Shown here in pieces: positions 24,874-37,718 of a DNA stretch of 64,000 nt. The position numbers and the translations under genes are program-made. Below the pieces are notes generated by a model that was not told the origin of the DNA, did not search any database, and saw only the letters and a program-made list of their open reading frames with translations. Every line of letters starts with the position of its first letter. The first letter of the stretch is position 1. Source of the DNA: Galbula dea (taxonomy: Eukaryota; Chordata; Aves; Piciformes; Galbulidae); the NCBI GenBank assembly GCA_013399015.1, contig VWZX01010904.1:192960-256959 (forward strand), given 5' to 3'.

Positions 24874-27800
24874 CTTGAAAATAAAAGAAAGAAAAAAAAA
24901 AGAGAGTTATCTGTACTGCATTTCAATGAGCCCAAAGAGCAGAGAAGAGAAAAGCAGCAGCATTTTCCTGTTCTAATAGGGGAGAACAGGCTGACAGGAA
25001 TAACAATGGGATCCTCAACCTGTACAGGGAAGGTGGGACCCCACAGGCAGCTTCCAAGGAAGCCAATTTACATCTTGATGGAAAATATTAGACTCTCAGC
25101 TGAAAGAAAAGAAGAGTTCACAACTTGGGGTGGGTTTCTCTTTATTGGCATTTCTAGTGAGCCTGAAAACACCTTATGGAGAGACTTGACTGAACTTCAC
25201 CAAGTGTCATAAACAGTTAACCATGGACTCAGCTTGGCAAGGATTAAACCTTTATGAAACACTATGCATTGTAACATGCTTTTGGGCCTTTTTTCTTCTT
25301 TTCTTTCCCTTTCATTTTATCTTTTGTCCTTTTTCCCTTTTTTCTTTCCCCCTTTATCCTCTTTTTCCCTTTTCCCTTTTTTCTTCTCTCCTTTTATTCT
25401 CTTTTTCCTCTGTTTCCTTTTTTTCCCCCTCCCCCTCCCTTTTTATTTCACCAAAGCAGAAGAGATTTCTGCCTTTCTCACACTATTAAACAGCCACTGA
25501 TCAACAAAGAGGGAAGAGAGAAACAGCAGATAGCACAGAAACTGGGAAAGCAAAATAAAACCAAAGACACAAAGAGTTCTGAAGTTGGAGGAAAGCTGAA
25601 GCTGATGAAATGTTTTCCTCTCCAAGGCAAGTTCTCCTGGTACAGAAGCTGAGGGATGGTCCAGCCTTTCTTCTCTTCCAGATGCCCAGATCTTTGGGAG
25701 ATGGAACAGGTCTGCCCCCAGGTCTCTGCAGGTGACTGGCTGGCAGTTACCCCTCTACCTGTCATGGTCAGGAGCGAAACATGAAACCCAAACCCTGGGG
25801 TTTTGCTGGGGAGACCTGAGGCAGACAGGGTTCATTTCCATCATCAGGTGCACTGGCATGGCCTGGAGGGGCTGGGCAACCACCCCTGCACCCAGAACCG
25901 GGGGCAGGGCAAAGGAGAGCTAGACGGGAAAGGCAGAGAGGGGAAGAGGCAGAGAGGGGGAGAGGCAGAGAGGGGGAGAGGGAAAGGCAAGGGGAGGGAA
26001 AGGCAAAAGGAAAATGGAAAAAGGAACAAAAAAAGACCCAAGCAGTAGAACAGTTCTTCAAGAACACACTGTTACCCTTTCTATTTACCTTTTCAAGTGC
26101 CAAGGGCACCCAAGCTCTAAGCCAGCACCTACTCCATTTCACTCAGGCTGCCAAACTGCTCCCTCACCAAAACACAACATTCTCAGATGACCAAAAGTCT
26201 CCAGGAACAGTCAAACAACAGAGAACCAAAGCAAACTGACAATGTAAACAGCAGCAGAAGAAATGGGAATCTGTGAGCCACTGAGGGTCTTTGGCTTGTC
26301 TTTACCTTTGAGGAAAAGAGGGGGTTCAACCCTCAAAAATAACCTCCCAGAAGAAGAATATGAGTTCTGGCCACACAATCAGATTCTGTTTAAGGATAAC
26401 TTCACTCTCAAGCAACTCCCTAGACAGCATCTCCACAAGAAATCATCACACCACCATGTATTTTACAACAAATCAGATGAGAAACTCCTCTTTCCTCCCC
26501 AATTCGACCCTTTTCTCCTTAAGCTCTGCTGCCCTGAAATAAACTGTTTCCAACAGACCTGCTCATTACCTCAGGTATGCCAGCTATGTGAGTGCACATT
26601 AGGGGAGATCAGTGGAGATAACCTTTGTGTTAGTGAGGAGCTAGGAACAAAGCCCAGGGATGCTCAGAAGGGCCACAGAGAGTTTCAGTGCCCTGGGAGT
26701 AAGCCCAGCCGTGGCTGAGAAACAAATCACTCCCAGCAGCAAGGGCTTCTCTTCCCTCCTGCCTTCCTGCCTGCACTGCTGTGGGGTTCTGACCCAAGAG
26801 ATTGCATAAAACAGGAGTTAAAGGTGTGAGCTGGAGAGATCTCAAACATGATCATGGCACTACAGGAACTTCACCACATCCAGAGCCAAGAAGCCTCTAC
26901 CTAACTACAAAGATGATGATAATAACATAAAATTACTCATTATTAATTTTAATGACATAATTATCAAAGCATCAAACTAAGAACCAAAGCTAATAAAGGT
27001 TTAAATGCTGAAATACTCAGTGAGTCAACTGAACCTCTGAAAGCTGATGGAAGATGCAGGATGATGTGTTCCTTTGGATGGACAATGCTCTATGGAAGCA
27101 AGGAGCACAAGTGTTGTGAGGAGCAGCTGAGGGAACTGGGCTTGGTTAGCCTGGAGAAGAGGAGGCTCAGGGGAGACCTTCTGGCTCTCTGCAGCTCCCT
27201 GAGAGGAGGCTGGAGCCAGGTGGGGCTAGGGCTCTTCTCCCAGGTGACTAGTGATAGGAGAATGGCCTCAAGTTGCCCCAGGGGAGGTTCAGGTTGGACC
27301 GTAGGAAGAATTTCTTCCCTCAGAGGGTTCTCAGGCATTGGCCCAGGCTGCCCAGGGCAGTGCTGGAGTCACCATCCCTGGAGGGGTTCCAAAACCATGG
27401 AGACATGGCACTTGGAAACATCATTTATTGGACATGGAGGTGTTGGGTTCAAGGGTTGGACTTGATCTTGGAGGTCTTTTCCAACCTCAATAATTCTATG
27501 ACTCTATTCTGAGATTATTTACAATAAATCACAGTTGAACTGATGACTGACAGAATCCCAGACTAGATACATATTAAATGAGGAGTTTGCTAGTCTCACC
27601 AAGGAACCAGCTCTTCCAAAAAGAGCTGGAAAACCAGAGTGACTGTAATAAGGTTCTGGTTTTCTCTCTTTCACTTCAACAGAAGAGTTAAAGTACAGCA
27701 CATGCCTTAACTGAGGATTTCCTGGCATGCAAGTTAAGAGTTTCTTGCTTTGCTTGGGCTTATCTGTGGGCTCTGGTATCAGGGAGTGGACTCTGTTCAA

Positions 27801-29869
27801 ACCTTACACTGATAAATTAGAAGGGTTTTTTGTTCCAAGTGCAGTTACCAGAACGATGGTCCAAAAATGAGAGCACCTAAAGAATGAAGAGTCTTGCTGG
27901 TAGCAGCAACCAACCACCACAGAGAAACAAACAGGCAAACACACACAGCAGGCACTCAGCCACTCTCCTGCACACACACACACAAGGAACTGCAGCAGCT
28001 GGAAGAGCTAACAATTCACACCCCTACCATCGGGCCGAAGCTTCCAAGGAAACGAGGTTGTCTGTCATTAGTGAGAACCGACAAGAGAGAGGTGATCACT
28101 CAACAGAGCCAACTACAGCAGGCAGCAATTCCCCAGCCAGAGGAACCTTGCTCCCTCCCAGGCATGAATGGGACTGTCACTGTGACAACAAAGCAGCATC
28201 CTCATTCAAAACATTGTCTTTGTCAATGACTTCCACCAGCAGGAAAACCTTCCCAGGGCTCTGCAGGAGTGTCTCTCTGTGTCTATCCACACACACGTGG
28301 CACAACAAGCACCTGACTGATGGGCTTGGGGTGTCATCTCCTCATCAGATAAATTGAGATGCATTTTACAAACTGAAGACTGATGAGAGCTGAAAGCTGT
28401 TTTCATCTGGGGACAGACTGATTTCTAATCATGAGTTGACATTCACTGCACAACTGAAATGGGAAATTTACCTTTGACACTCTCTGGTTGACAAACATGA
28501 ATGAGCTTTTCTTTCACCTTGGAGTAGGACAATAGAAGATACCTGATTTCAAACACTGTCCTGCACCTAAAGTTTGCAGTTGTTAAAAGCTAAAGGTAAC
28601 CCACTGAATGCATACACAACAATTGGATGGATGGGACCTGGGCAACCTGATCTGCTGGCTGGCATCCCTGCCCATGGCAGAGGGCTGGGAACTAGATGAT
28701 CTTCAAGATCCCTTCCAACCCAAACCTGTCTGTGAGTCTAAGAGGTGAAAAACTACAGTGCCCGTGTACTCTAGTGCTCCTCCTTGCTTTGGGCTACGGA
28801 GGGAGCACAAAATGCCCCAGCTCACGGCTGCAGCACAGCCACTTCAGCTTCACATCCTCTCCCTGGGACAAAGCAGCTCTGAAAGTTGACCCACATCTGC
28901 CAGCCAGCCAGACTGGAAGAAAAAACATCCCAGTGGGGACAACTGATGGGTGAGGGCTGTGAAAAGCCTCTCACAGAAGATCTGCAAGGCTGCTTGTCTA
29001 CCCCAGCTGCTGCCCAGCCAGCTCGGGACACCTCCCACCTCCCCCTGCTCCACCAAATCTTGGTGCTGCAGGTACCTCCTCTCCCTCCTCAGCTGCGTCT
29101 TGATGCTGTCACTGGGAGTTAATGCTCTCAGCAGTGAAATTAAGCCAAGTTGCATGCCAGAGAGCAAGAGGAACACAGGTCAGAGCAGAACGAGAACTCT
29201 TTGGCATTGTTCTTGCTAACAAATTCGACCGCAACACAAACTAGTGCCAAAAGCAAACGCGCCGGAGCTGTACCGGGAAGAGAGAACGCGCTCGGCACCA
29301 GCCTTCAGATAACACCTCAGGATGCTTGCTGCCAGCCAGAGAACGACGAGACTTCGCAGCAGATGACAGACAAGACTCCTTTTGTCTGGCCTCCTCCTAA
29401 ATCACTGCCCTGCCGTTATCTGCTTCAGCATCTCACACCCCAACTGAAAGCGGATGAAAAATCCGTTCCCAAACCGGCAAATAAAGGACAATAACCACTC
29501 GCTTTCTGCCAAGCTTTCTCTCTGGCCACGGAGGCACCGCAGCCAACTCTCCTTCTCCTTTTTTTTTCTAGCCTATTTTGGGCTAACTCCACCACAGACC
29601 AAGAGCCGGGATTTTCCCAAGCTCTTTTCCCAAGGACCATACCCAGGTTCGGCCTGGGCGAGGATGTTTCCAGCCTCCCATGCAGTGCTGGAGCCTCCCA
29701 AGCAGCCTCAAGCCACCCCTCGCCCCCCACCACCGGGACAAGCACCCAGGGAGCCCTTCTCAGGGGGCAAGGACTCACCTATTCGCCCGAAGCTCTCTGA
29801 TAAAGTTCTCCGTAACTTTTTCATCCTGCTGATCTTCTCGGCGGACTGCGAGTCGATCATGTCACACAT
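24842..29869 (-). CDS. CDK14: CDK14 (PFTAIRE kinase 1), 5' coding exons 1-2 only; gene continues beyond the left edge
   Basis: CDK14 is a cyclin-dependent kinase that binds cyclin Y at the plasma membrane and phosphorylates LRP6 in Wnt signalling (family knowledge). Only its non-catalytic N-terminus is here. Exon 1 (29779-29869) encodes 30 residues beginning MCDMIDSQSAEK and ending KKLRRTLSESFGRI. Exon 2 (24842-24873) adds ALKKEDSSFDE. Together they match the start of vertebrate CDK14 over 41 residues with only conservative changes. Exon 1 ends in phase 1 (one G) and exon 2 supplies CC to complete an Ala codon; exon 2 ends in phase 0. The first intron is about 4.9 kb. The exon that should begin ICVTKM, and all kinase-domain exons, were looked for on the minus strand of 1-24841 and not seen, so they lie to the left. 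An in-frame stop sits 14 codons upstream of the chosen ATG, which fixes the start. Confidence 0.93.
25287..25452. repeat. Polypyrimidine tract in CDK14 intron 1
   Basis: About 165 bases of almost pure T and C on the plus strand (blocks such as TTTTTCCCTTTTCCC) with only scattered A or G. On the CDK14 sense strand it is polypurine. Confidence 0.9.
25925..26035. repeat. Polypurine tract with a short tandem repeat
   Basis: About 110 bases, mostly G and A. AGGCAGAGAGGGGGAG is repeated about three times near 25931-25980, then looser GGGAAAGGCAA units follow. Complementary in character to the pyrimidine tract 470 bases to the left. Confidence 0.88.
27103..27505 (+). mobile_element. CR1 LINE 3' fragment, family A
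   Basis: GAGCACAAGTGTTGTGAGG to GTCTTTTCCAACCTCAATAA with ATTCTATGACTCTATT. Lies in CDK14 intron 1. Confidence 0.9.
27971..27984. repeat. Short (CA)7 microsatellite
   Basis: Seven CA units. Confidence 0.85.
28634..28740 (+). mobile_element. CR1 tail fragment, family D
   Basis: GACCTGGGCAACCTGATCTG, then AACTAGATGATCTTCAAGAT and CCCTTCCAACCCAAACC. It matches the end of the 50908 copy. Confidence 0.78.
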
Positions 29870-30620
29870 GGAGGGGAGGGAAGGGGTGTGATCCCATACC
29901 CCCCTCAAATCTCAGCCACCCCACCCCCCCAAAAAAAAACCCCAACAAACCCAAACCCTTTCCGGGATAAACACCCAGACTCTGGTTCAGTGTTCTCCAG
30001 ACAAGCCCCCGGGCAGACCCCAACAGGCTCCGGGGAACAGCCCCGGTCCCGCCCGGGATAAAGAGCCCCTAGGCTGCTGCCCTGCTCACGCTCCTCAGAG
30101 CCCCCATCCCGGCCGGGGAAGAGCCCGAGGGCGATGGGGAGGGAAAAAGAAGAGGAAAAGCAACGCCGAGGAGGGAAAAAGAAAGTCCGGCGAGAGGCTA
30201 CGGGGACCGGCGGAGGAAAGGAAAGAGGGAAAGAGGGTGGCTGAGCCGAGAGAAAGGAGGAGGAGGAGCCTGGGCAGGGAGGAGAAGGAGGGAGAGGCCC
30301 CGGAGCCAGGCCCCTCGGCGGCCCCGAGGCCTCCGCATCTCGGCTAGCCCTCCCCCGGGTGGGAGAGGAAGCGGCGTGGGCGTGAGGGGGAAGGAGAGTC
30401 GCGGTGTGGCCAGGTCGGGTTGTAGAGGGACTCGGAGCTCCCTCCGGGTCCGACCCGAGCGGAGGGAGCTATGTGGCAGTCCCCAGAGGGTTGTGGTAAC
30501 GTTTGGATGGGGAACAGTTAGAACGTGGCTGCCCTAGGGGCGGTGGGGGTCAGAGCCCCGACATCTCCTGGGGACCAGTGAGTTTCGGTGGCCCCCGAAC
30601 TGATGTCACACTCCGGGAGC
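29230..30620 (-). promoter_or_regulatory. CDK14: CpG island: CDK14 promoter and 5' UTR
   Basis: CpG dinucleotides, rare in the flanking introns, become frequent from about 29230 and peak around 30040-30480, directly upstream of and across coding exon 1. GC content is high. From 30121 to 30300 the plus strand is almost pure purine (GGA and GAAA runs), so the transcribed strand carries a C/T-rich tract. I saw no TATA box. The exact start site cannot be placed from sequence alone. The first recognisable repeat upstream is a CR1 at 30838. Confidence 0.75.
29779..29869 (-). CDS. CDK14: CDK14 coding exon 1
   Basis: The start ATG is at 29869 on the minus strand and the exon ends at CGAATAG followed by the donor GTGAGT (29773-29778). 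It holds 30 codons plus one base. The peptide contains the conserved basic and serine-rich segment KKLRRTLSESF. The exon lies within the CpG island, and the 5' UTR should extend to the right of 29869. Confidence 0.93.
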
Positions 30621-30837
30621 TCTGCTTCTGCTCCTCTGCTCACCCTGGGAGCCGCCCTGGATTTGAAAGGCTACTGGGAGCGGTGGGAGTGTGGTGATGG
30701 GAGAAGGATCCTTCCTGGGCTGACTTCTAGGTGGTCTGATACCCTCTGAGGGTGATGGATCGCTGGGACAGGCTGTGTGCCCAGAGAGTTTGGGGAGTCT
30801 CCTCTGTGGGGACTTTCGTCCTTCTGTACTCAGCACT

Positions 30838-31133
30838 GGGGAGGCTTGGTCTCTTCTCCCAGGTGACTAGTGAGAGGAGAAGAGGAAATGGCCTCAAGTT
30901 GCACCAGGGGAGGTTCAGGTTGGGTCTTACGAAGGATTTCTTCCCTGCCAGAGTGGTTAGGCATTGGCCCAGGCTGCCCAGGGCAGTGGTGGAGTCACCA
31001 CCCCTGGAGGGGTTCAGAAAACAGAGACATAGCACTTTGTGACGTGGTTTAGTGGCATGGGGGTAATAAGTTGATGGTTGGACCTGATGATCTCAGAGGT
31101 CTTCTCCAACCTTAATGATTCTGTGACTCTATG
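30838..31133 (+). mobile_element. CR1 LINE 3' fragment, family A
   Basis: From TCTCTTCTCCCAGGTGACTA to GTCTTCTCCAACCTTAATGA with ATTCTGTGACTCTATG. Nearest repeat upstream of the CDK14 island. Confidence 0.88.
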
Positions 31134-31142
31134 AAAACCCAC

Positions 31143-31227
31143 CTGGAGGTGCCCCTGCTTTAGCAGGGGGTTGGACTGGACGATGGCCAGAGGTCCCTTC
31201 CAACCGCTCTCATGCTGGGATTCTGTG
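31143..31227 (+). mobile_element. Second CR1 tail fragment, tandem to the previous
   Basis: GCAGGGGGTTGGACTGGACG and AGAGGTCCCTTCCAACCGC; ends GGGATTCTGTG. Confidence 0.72.
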
Positions 31228-34200
31228 GCTGCTGGGTGAGACGCCACCCCAGGACCTGTGGTGAGGAAAAGGGCAGCTTGCCCTAGGTATGCACCCCCTC
31301 TTTGGATTGAAACCTGGGCTCTTCTTCATTTAGGTCTCCAAGCACAGCCAGGTGATATGCTTTCAAGTGCCTTAGCCTGCAACTTAATGAGTGTTGGGAG
31401 CTTTTGATCTTCTTAATTCAATTGAAGCAACATTACTGAGAAATAAATCAGTTTAACCCCTGGAAATGGATGCCCATGGCTGGTCTCTAATATCAAGTAG
31501 GTGCTTTCTGAGAACAACACATGGGAGGTAACACATTGGAAAGCCCAGGTTTGCATGGTTCCAATGATATTTCAATGCATCTTCTCTGGTTCCAATGAAC
31601 TTGGGCTTTAATGAGGCCAGCTAACACAGTTTGCTGGGATTAGACAGCGTCCAAGCTGAGAGTTGTTCACTCAGGTTTAGAAGCACATCTGCCCAGACAA
31701 GTGCTCAGGTGAGCTAGGTTCTGCAGCTGAGCTCTGGGCTCAGCCCTTCCCAGTACCATGCAGCCAGGGTGGCAAGTCTCTTCTCTGCTGTCATCTATTC
31801 TATGTGCTTACACACGTGCCTCTGGATGAAAAGGCTTCCAGAAGGGGGAATCCTGTTGACCCTGTTAGCATCTCTGAAACAGGAGCTAAAACAGCACTTT
31901 TCATGATGCCCGTGTTCCATTAGGGAAGGAAATTGAGGGAGGATGGAAAGTGACCTGAAAACAATGCAGGGAAAGAGAGGAGAAAGGAAAGTTGCAAAGA
32001 AACAGAGGAAGGTTCTGGAAGGGGAAAGGGACACAAGCCTTTGAGGGTATTTTCTTCACTCAATGCATAAAATGATATTGAACTCTTTATTATAAACAGC
32101 TGATAGTTTCCTCTTTCAGCAGCTGGGGACCCTGCCATTAACTCTGCCTGACTGAGAGATGCTGTCTCACCTCCTGAATTAGCCTAGATGCTAGCACCTA
32201 CTGAATTTGGAGCAACATTCCCATTTTCCCCCTGTTTCTAGGCAAACTGTGACTTCATCACCTGAGGAGGACAAGCCTCTGCCAGGCTGTGGCGGTGGCT
32301 TCAGCTTTCTTGGACAGAAGCACAGGCAACCTAGAGATGCTTGAGCAGCATCTGGCCCTGCAGCTGCTTTGGGAGTGATCTACAGGAACATGGCAGGGGC
32401 TTTTGAAGCAGTGAAAGTTGTGCCTCCATTGGACATCAGGGGGAGAAACCTAGGCCTGGTCTCCTGGAAACTGTAGAGCCTCCTTGCTGCAGAGATGTTG
32501 GACACTGCCATCTGGGTTACTCTTCCCCCAGCTGACAGAAATATTTCTACTCCAGTCTTCCCTCTTTCTCTTCCCCACCCCAAACCTGCCCTGTTCCCAA
32601 GGGCACTGTGGTGTTGCAAACCCAGTGAATTCAGGACTGGGAACTCACTGCTGTGGCTTTGATCAAGCTCTCAGCTGCTGCTGCTTATTTTTCTCTCCAT
32701 TTCCATCACCCACTTCAGGAAACCAGTAAAGCAGAAGCACAGAATTAGCAAACCACAGAGACAGCAGCTATTCTAGAGATGATGTTTGGCTTCCTTGCAG
32801 GGGCAAGCTTTCAGCTCTGCTTTTACCTTTAAGTCTTGCAATTTGTGGCCTAAGAAAATCAACATGAAAACAAAAAAAGGCTAAATAACATTGCTCTTTG
32901 CTGCTTTCTTCCACAAGGCTCTACCCAGCTAAAGCACATTTGCATTTCAGGGGGCAGCTAGGTTTATAAAAAGCATTTTTATTTACAGCATCCTCTCTCC
33001 CATCACCTCCCCAGAGGTAAAGCCTGAAGGAAAAACCTGCTTGCAGTTAACTCCCCAATCCCAACAGCTCCTTGCCTGGCTCTGGTAGGAATTGAGTGCA
33101 GATCCTGACCTCTGTGGCTGAGTCATGCTGAATCACTCTGCAAATGGAAAGAGTCTCAAGTGCAGGAAAAATACTTGCCAGGATATCACTTGGGGGTTGG
33201 ACAACAGGAAACAATTGGCCTCCCCCACATCAGAGGAGCCTCAGCCTTTCAGTGTGGCACTCTCTGAGCTCTGGGCTGGGTTTGCTCTTCCTGAAGAAGG
33301 GGAGACCAGCAGGGCTGGCAGGTTCTTCACTGGGGTGGTAAATAACATCTTGCTCGAGGCTAGAAGCAGTGTGTGTGGGCCTGGAGCCTCCTTGCTGCAG
33401 AGGGACCAGCCATGGTTGCCCTCTTGATTCCTTGCAGGGTAAGTTGAGATGCCAGTAACTCCCTGAAGGCATGGTGCAGGTGGTGGCTCCAGGCTGCAAT
33501 GCAGAGCTCTGCACTTCCCAGGGCTCTTGCTAGGGATTCTACCAAGTGGTTTTATGTGCTTGGGGCTCTCTCTCAACCCCAGTGCTTGGCTCTCCTCAGG
33601 GGCTGAGGAAATGCACTCTACCTAAGTTACATGTGCAAGCCAAGTGTTTGAACTGCAGGAGCCTGAGGAGCACAGTAAGAGCAGCGTGGCTTTGTGGAAA
33701 GGGTAGCTGATGCTGTTGGTTTGGAGGGGTCAGTGGGCAGAGGAAGCCCCCAGCTCAGGTGGCTTCCCCAAGGAGAGCAGCAAGGCTGCCTGGGGGGATG
33801 AAACAATCAGCCAAACTCCTCCAGGGAGAGCAGAGTCTTGCCAGGCCTTCTGTTGCTGCTGTGAAGTAGATCTTCATCAATCTCCCTGCCTCTCAGAGCA
33901 ATCTGCTCACCTTGAAAGGGTCTCTCTCTGCTGCAGCAGCTGGGACCTGAGTGCCAGGAGAGCTGTGCTGCTTGTTCCCACAGCAATCCTCTCCTGACCC
34001 CCTGCTGATGAAGATGGATGGAAAGGCACACAACACTCCCCTCCCCACACCATCTCACTTTCACTTGTCCTCTGCTAGCAGTCAATCTGAGATGATTGTT
34101 ATCCAAAGAGAGAGGCAGGCTCTGCTCACACACATGCTGCTGGATCCTTAGGGACATGACCTGTAAGCTCTACTAGCAAAATGCATTAGTGACCAAACTG

Positions 34201-34243
34201 AAGCTTCAGCAGTAACAGACTAGCACCAGAGGGAAGAATCCTG

Positions 34244-34767
34244 GAATCATCCTGGTTGGAAAAGGCCTCTGAGATCATTGAGTGCAACCATTAACCCAGC
34301 ACTGCCAGGTCACCACTAACCCATGGCCCCAGGCACCACATCTCCATGGTTTTGGAACCCCTCCAGGGATGGTGATTCCACCACTGCCCTGGGCAGCCTG
34401 GGCCAATGCCTGATAACACTCTGGGTGAAGAAATCCTTCCTAAGATACAACCTGAACCTCCTCTGGTGCAGCTTGAGGCCGTTGCCTCTTCTCCTATCAC
34501 TAGTCACCTGGGAGAAGAGCCCAAGCCTCACCTGGCTCCAGCCTTCTCTCAGGGAGTTGCAGAGAGTGAGAAGGTCTCCCCTGAGCCTCCTCTTCTCCAG
34601 CCTAACCAAGCCCAGTTCCCTCAGCTGCTCCTCACAACACTTCTGCTCCAGACCCTTCCCCACCTTCCTTGCCCTTCTCTGGACACACTCCAGCACCTCA
34701 GTGTCCTTCTTGTGGTGAGGAGCCTAAAACTGCCCCCAGGATTCAAGGTGCAGCCTTGCTGCTGCAC
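34244..34767 (-). mobile_element. CR1 LINE 3' fragment, family A, long
   Basis: Antisense. It spans the whole family A 3' end from GGAATCATCCTGGTTGGAAA at the tail to the ACTCCAGCACCTCAGTGTCC segment and beyond. Confidence 0.9.
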
Positions 34768-35595
34768 AAACCCTGCCCAGCAACAGCCAGAAGCTTAGTG
34801 TGTTATTAGCATTGTTTTGGTCACAAACCTAAACCACAAAAGCACAGAGGCTGCTGTGGGAACACTTCACCCCAGCCCAGGCAGATCTAGTCCAGGTGGA
34901 GGGAAATCACCCTGAGGATACAGAGGGGAGAGAAAAAACCCCCATGAATGATATATCAGAAACCCACACACTTCAAGCTAACAGAGCAACTCCAGTATTG
35001 ATTAGAAACTGCCAGCTGTTACCAGATGTGCTGCTGGATGCACTGGGTGACCTCAGGGGTGCTGCTGGCAAGTGTATGTACCTTAGGTGTGCAGGAATCT
35101 AGGAGCTGAGAGGTTTTCCAGCTGAAGATCACCTGGCTACATAGCAACATAACATTGCTGCTGAGTCTTGTTGCTGGGGAAGAAGTGGGTAAACCTTTGG
35201 AGGAGCTCATTTTCCTGGGCCACCTTGGTAAGAAGCTCCTCAAAGGGGAAATGGGATTGAAAAGGCAATGACCTCAAGCATGGGGATACCAGATCCTAGT
35301 GTTCTGAGGTCACTGAAATGCTCAACAGCTACTCTAGTGATGAAAACCATGCCCAATGAAGCAGCAGGAGGGCTGAGGCCAGTCCTGCCCTCCAAAGCCA
35401 CGTGTGAATCATGTCAGTTTGTCACAGAGTGACTAAGGAAACATGATGTAGCAAAGGCAGGCAGGAGGAATCCCTCTTGGGTAAGGGCCTCTTGTAGGTA
35501 AGCTGTGATTTGGAACACACAGAGCCACCCAAATCTGCTCAGTTCTGGGTGTCTGTTTGAGAGCTACATGGCAAACCCTAAATCTGCATCACAGA

Positions 35596-35810
35596 CCCAT
35601 GAAGGCTGGAAGAGACCTCTCAGATCAGCTCCAGCCATCAACCTAGCACCACATGCCACATCCAGATGTCTTCTGAACCCCTCCAGGGATGGTGACTCCA
35701 CCACTGCCCTGGGCAGCCTGGGCCAATGCCTAACCACTCTGGCAGGGAAGAAATTCTTCCTCAGATCCAACCTGAACCTGCCCTGGCACAACTTGAGGCC
35801 ATTTCCTCAT
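35596..35810 (-). mobile_element. CR1 fragment, family A
   Basis: Antisense: CTGGAAGAGACCTCTCAG to CCTGGCACAACTTGAGGCC. Confidence 0.85.
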
Positions 35811-35968
35811 ATGCTGTTAGACTAAGCTTTATTTCTAAGGCCTCTCCAACTTTTTGGTGGTTTGCTTTTGGGTTTTCCCCCTTTTCTTACTTACTTTAGT
35901 CATTTGCAATGACTTTTATTTAGACCAGAAGCAGCTTACTGGATGGACTCTGTTTATTCACAAAATAT

Positions 35969-36180
35969 CCTGAGCTGGCAGGGACCCACCAGGATCATCC
36001 AGTCCAGCTTCTGTCTCTGCACAGGGCAACCCCAAAGTCACCCCATGTGTCTAAAGGCATTGTCTAGATGCTGTCTGAATTCCATGAGAGCTGGTGCCAG
36101 GACTGCATCCCTGGGGAGCCTGTTCCACTGCTCCACCACTCTCTGGGGGAAGAACCTTTGCCAAACATCTCACCTCCAGC
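35969..36180 (-). mobile_element. CR1 fragment, family C
   Basis: Antisense: CTGGCAGGGACCCACCAGG, CCTGTTCCACTGCTCCACC. Confidence 0.82.
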
Positions 36181-37718
36181 TCTCTCTCTTCTATTTTGGA
36201 CTACTCCAATCTGTAGGCCAGAGCAGAATGGCAATGCTACCTCCCCATGGAGAGAGAAGCTCTCCCTCAATAACAACCCAAAGCATTTGCAAGGGTTAGA
36301 TGTGACAGGCTGCTGCCCTCAACATGCAGCTCTAGCTGGGTTGCAGGCAGGTATTCAGATGCTGCTTGTTCTTCCCACTCAGCTCTACCCCAAAAGCAGC
36401 ACCTAAGGCAGTGACAAACAGCTCAGCCCACATGCCACTCACCACTGAGGGAAGGCTGCAGAAGCCTTATCTTACAGTTTTATTTAGATCCTATCACTGT
36501 GGCAACAAAACACTGCCCAAAAGGAAGGGGCAGAAAAATCACAACTGATGCTCTCCTTCCCTACTAGCTGCAAGAGGTTTGGTCCTCACAGAGCCAGCAC
36601 AAACCAGTGGCTCAGGTGGGAAGGGAGCACCAGAGGTCAGCTAGCCCAACCTCCCTGCCCTGGCAGGGTCCCTAGGACACATCACACAGGATTGGGGCCA
36701 GATCTCCAAAGAAGAGGACTCCAGAAGCTCTCTGGGCAAGCTGAGGGCTTTAGCTGCACTGAGGAAGAGGAGAAGCCATGCTGGGCAAGAAGGAACTGCC
36801 AGGTTTCAAGAGCCTGGAGCTTTGTGAGAGTAAGATAAGCCAATTTCTGAGGAGTGCATGGACTAGATGCTGACAGGTGAGAGCTCCTGCAGAAGTGGGA
36901 GGAGAAGAGCCCAGGTTGCTGGGATAAATCTGTGAAGGACTCCAGGCACAGCAACTCATTCTGGCACTTGGGGCAGCCTTGTCAGGACACTGCTGTGGAA
37001 ACTGCCTGAGCAGAGAGCCAGGGGACAACACAAGGCAGTGTCATGAGGTGTCTTTCAGACAAACCAGCAAGGAAGAAGTCACAGCAGAGAGCATTTGCAT
37101 TAGATTGGAATGGCTTCAATTAATTGTAACTTCATTTCACTCTGAAGTGCCAAGCAGAGTCCATCTCATCCATTGCCTGAGCAGCACTGCACAGCAACAG
37201 CCCCCCTGGGACCTCACTGCCTCTTGGAAGAACCTGCCAGAACATGGGATGAAAGGATTGCACCATGACCAAGTAGTGTGGAGACATGCTGGGTGGAAGG
37301 AGAGCTAGCTCTCCAAGGGCCAAACACTCTGTTGGAAACATGCATTTGGGAGGTAGCAGCAAGGAGGTTCAGTCAGAGAGAGGTGAGTGAGCAGATGACA
37401 TGAAGAGGAAGGCAGGAGACTGGAGCCATTAGGCTGAACACACAAGAGATGCAGGTTGAGATCAGTCAGGAGGAAGCCAGTGCAGCACAGAGAGAGCTCT
37501 GAGTCATCCTGTAGAGCTGCTAGGCAGAAGTGCAGGGCAGCTGCAGGATGTCATGACACTAAGAGGTCTCAGCACCTCCCTGACCTATGAAATACCACTA
37601 TTGCTGTTGGCCTCTGAGTAAACATGGGTTATGTTTCCAGCCAGGCCTGCTTGCATCAGTAAGGAATTCATCCCAAAACACATGCAATATTCTAACTAAC
37701 TTTATTCCAAGTTTAACT

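Larger units (their letters stand above)
24874..29778 (-). other. CDK14: CDK14 intron 1
   Basis: 4.9 kb between the coding exons. It holds the pyrimidine and purine tracts, one long CR1 (27103), one CR1 tail (28634) and the GC-rich promoter-proximal end. Nothing else was recognised. Confidence 0.85.

Noticed and set aside
26263..26718. Open frame of 151 codons on the plus strand in CDK14 intron 1
   Set aside because: It does not resemble any family I know, has low-complexity polar composition, no splice or promoter context, and lies antisense in an intron. Best explained by chance.
27884..28357. Open frame of 157 codons on the plus strand
   Set aside because: It covers a CA repeat and Thr/Gln/Ser-rich text without domain features; a chance frame.
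29041..29135. Minus-strand stretch reading SIKTQLRRERRYLQHQDL near the CDK14 promoter
   Set aside because: It looks like a coiled-coil exon, but there is no convincing acceptor or donor, no family match, and no place in CDK14.
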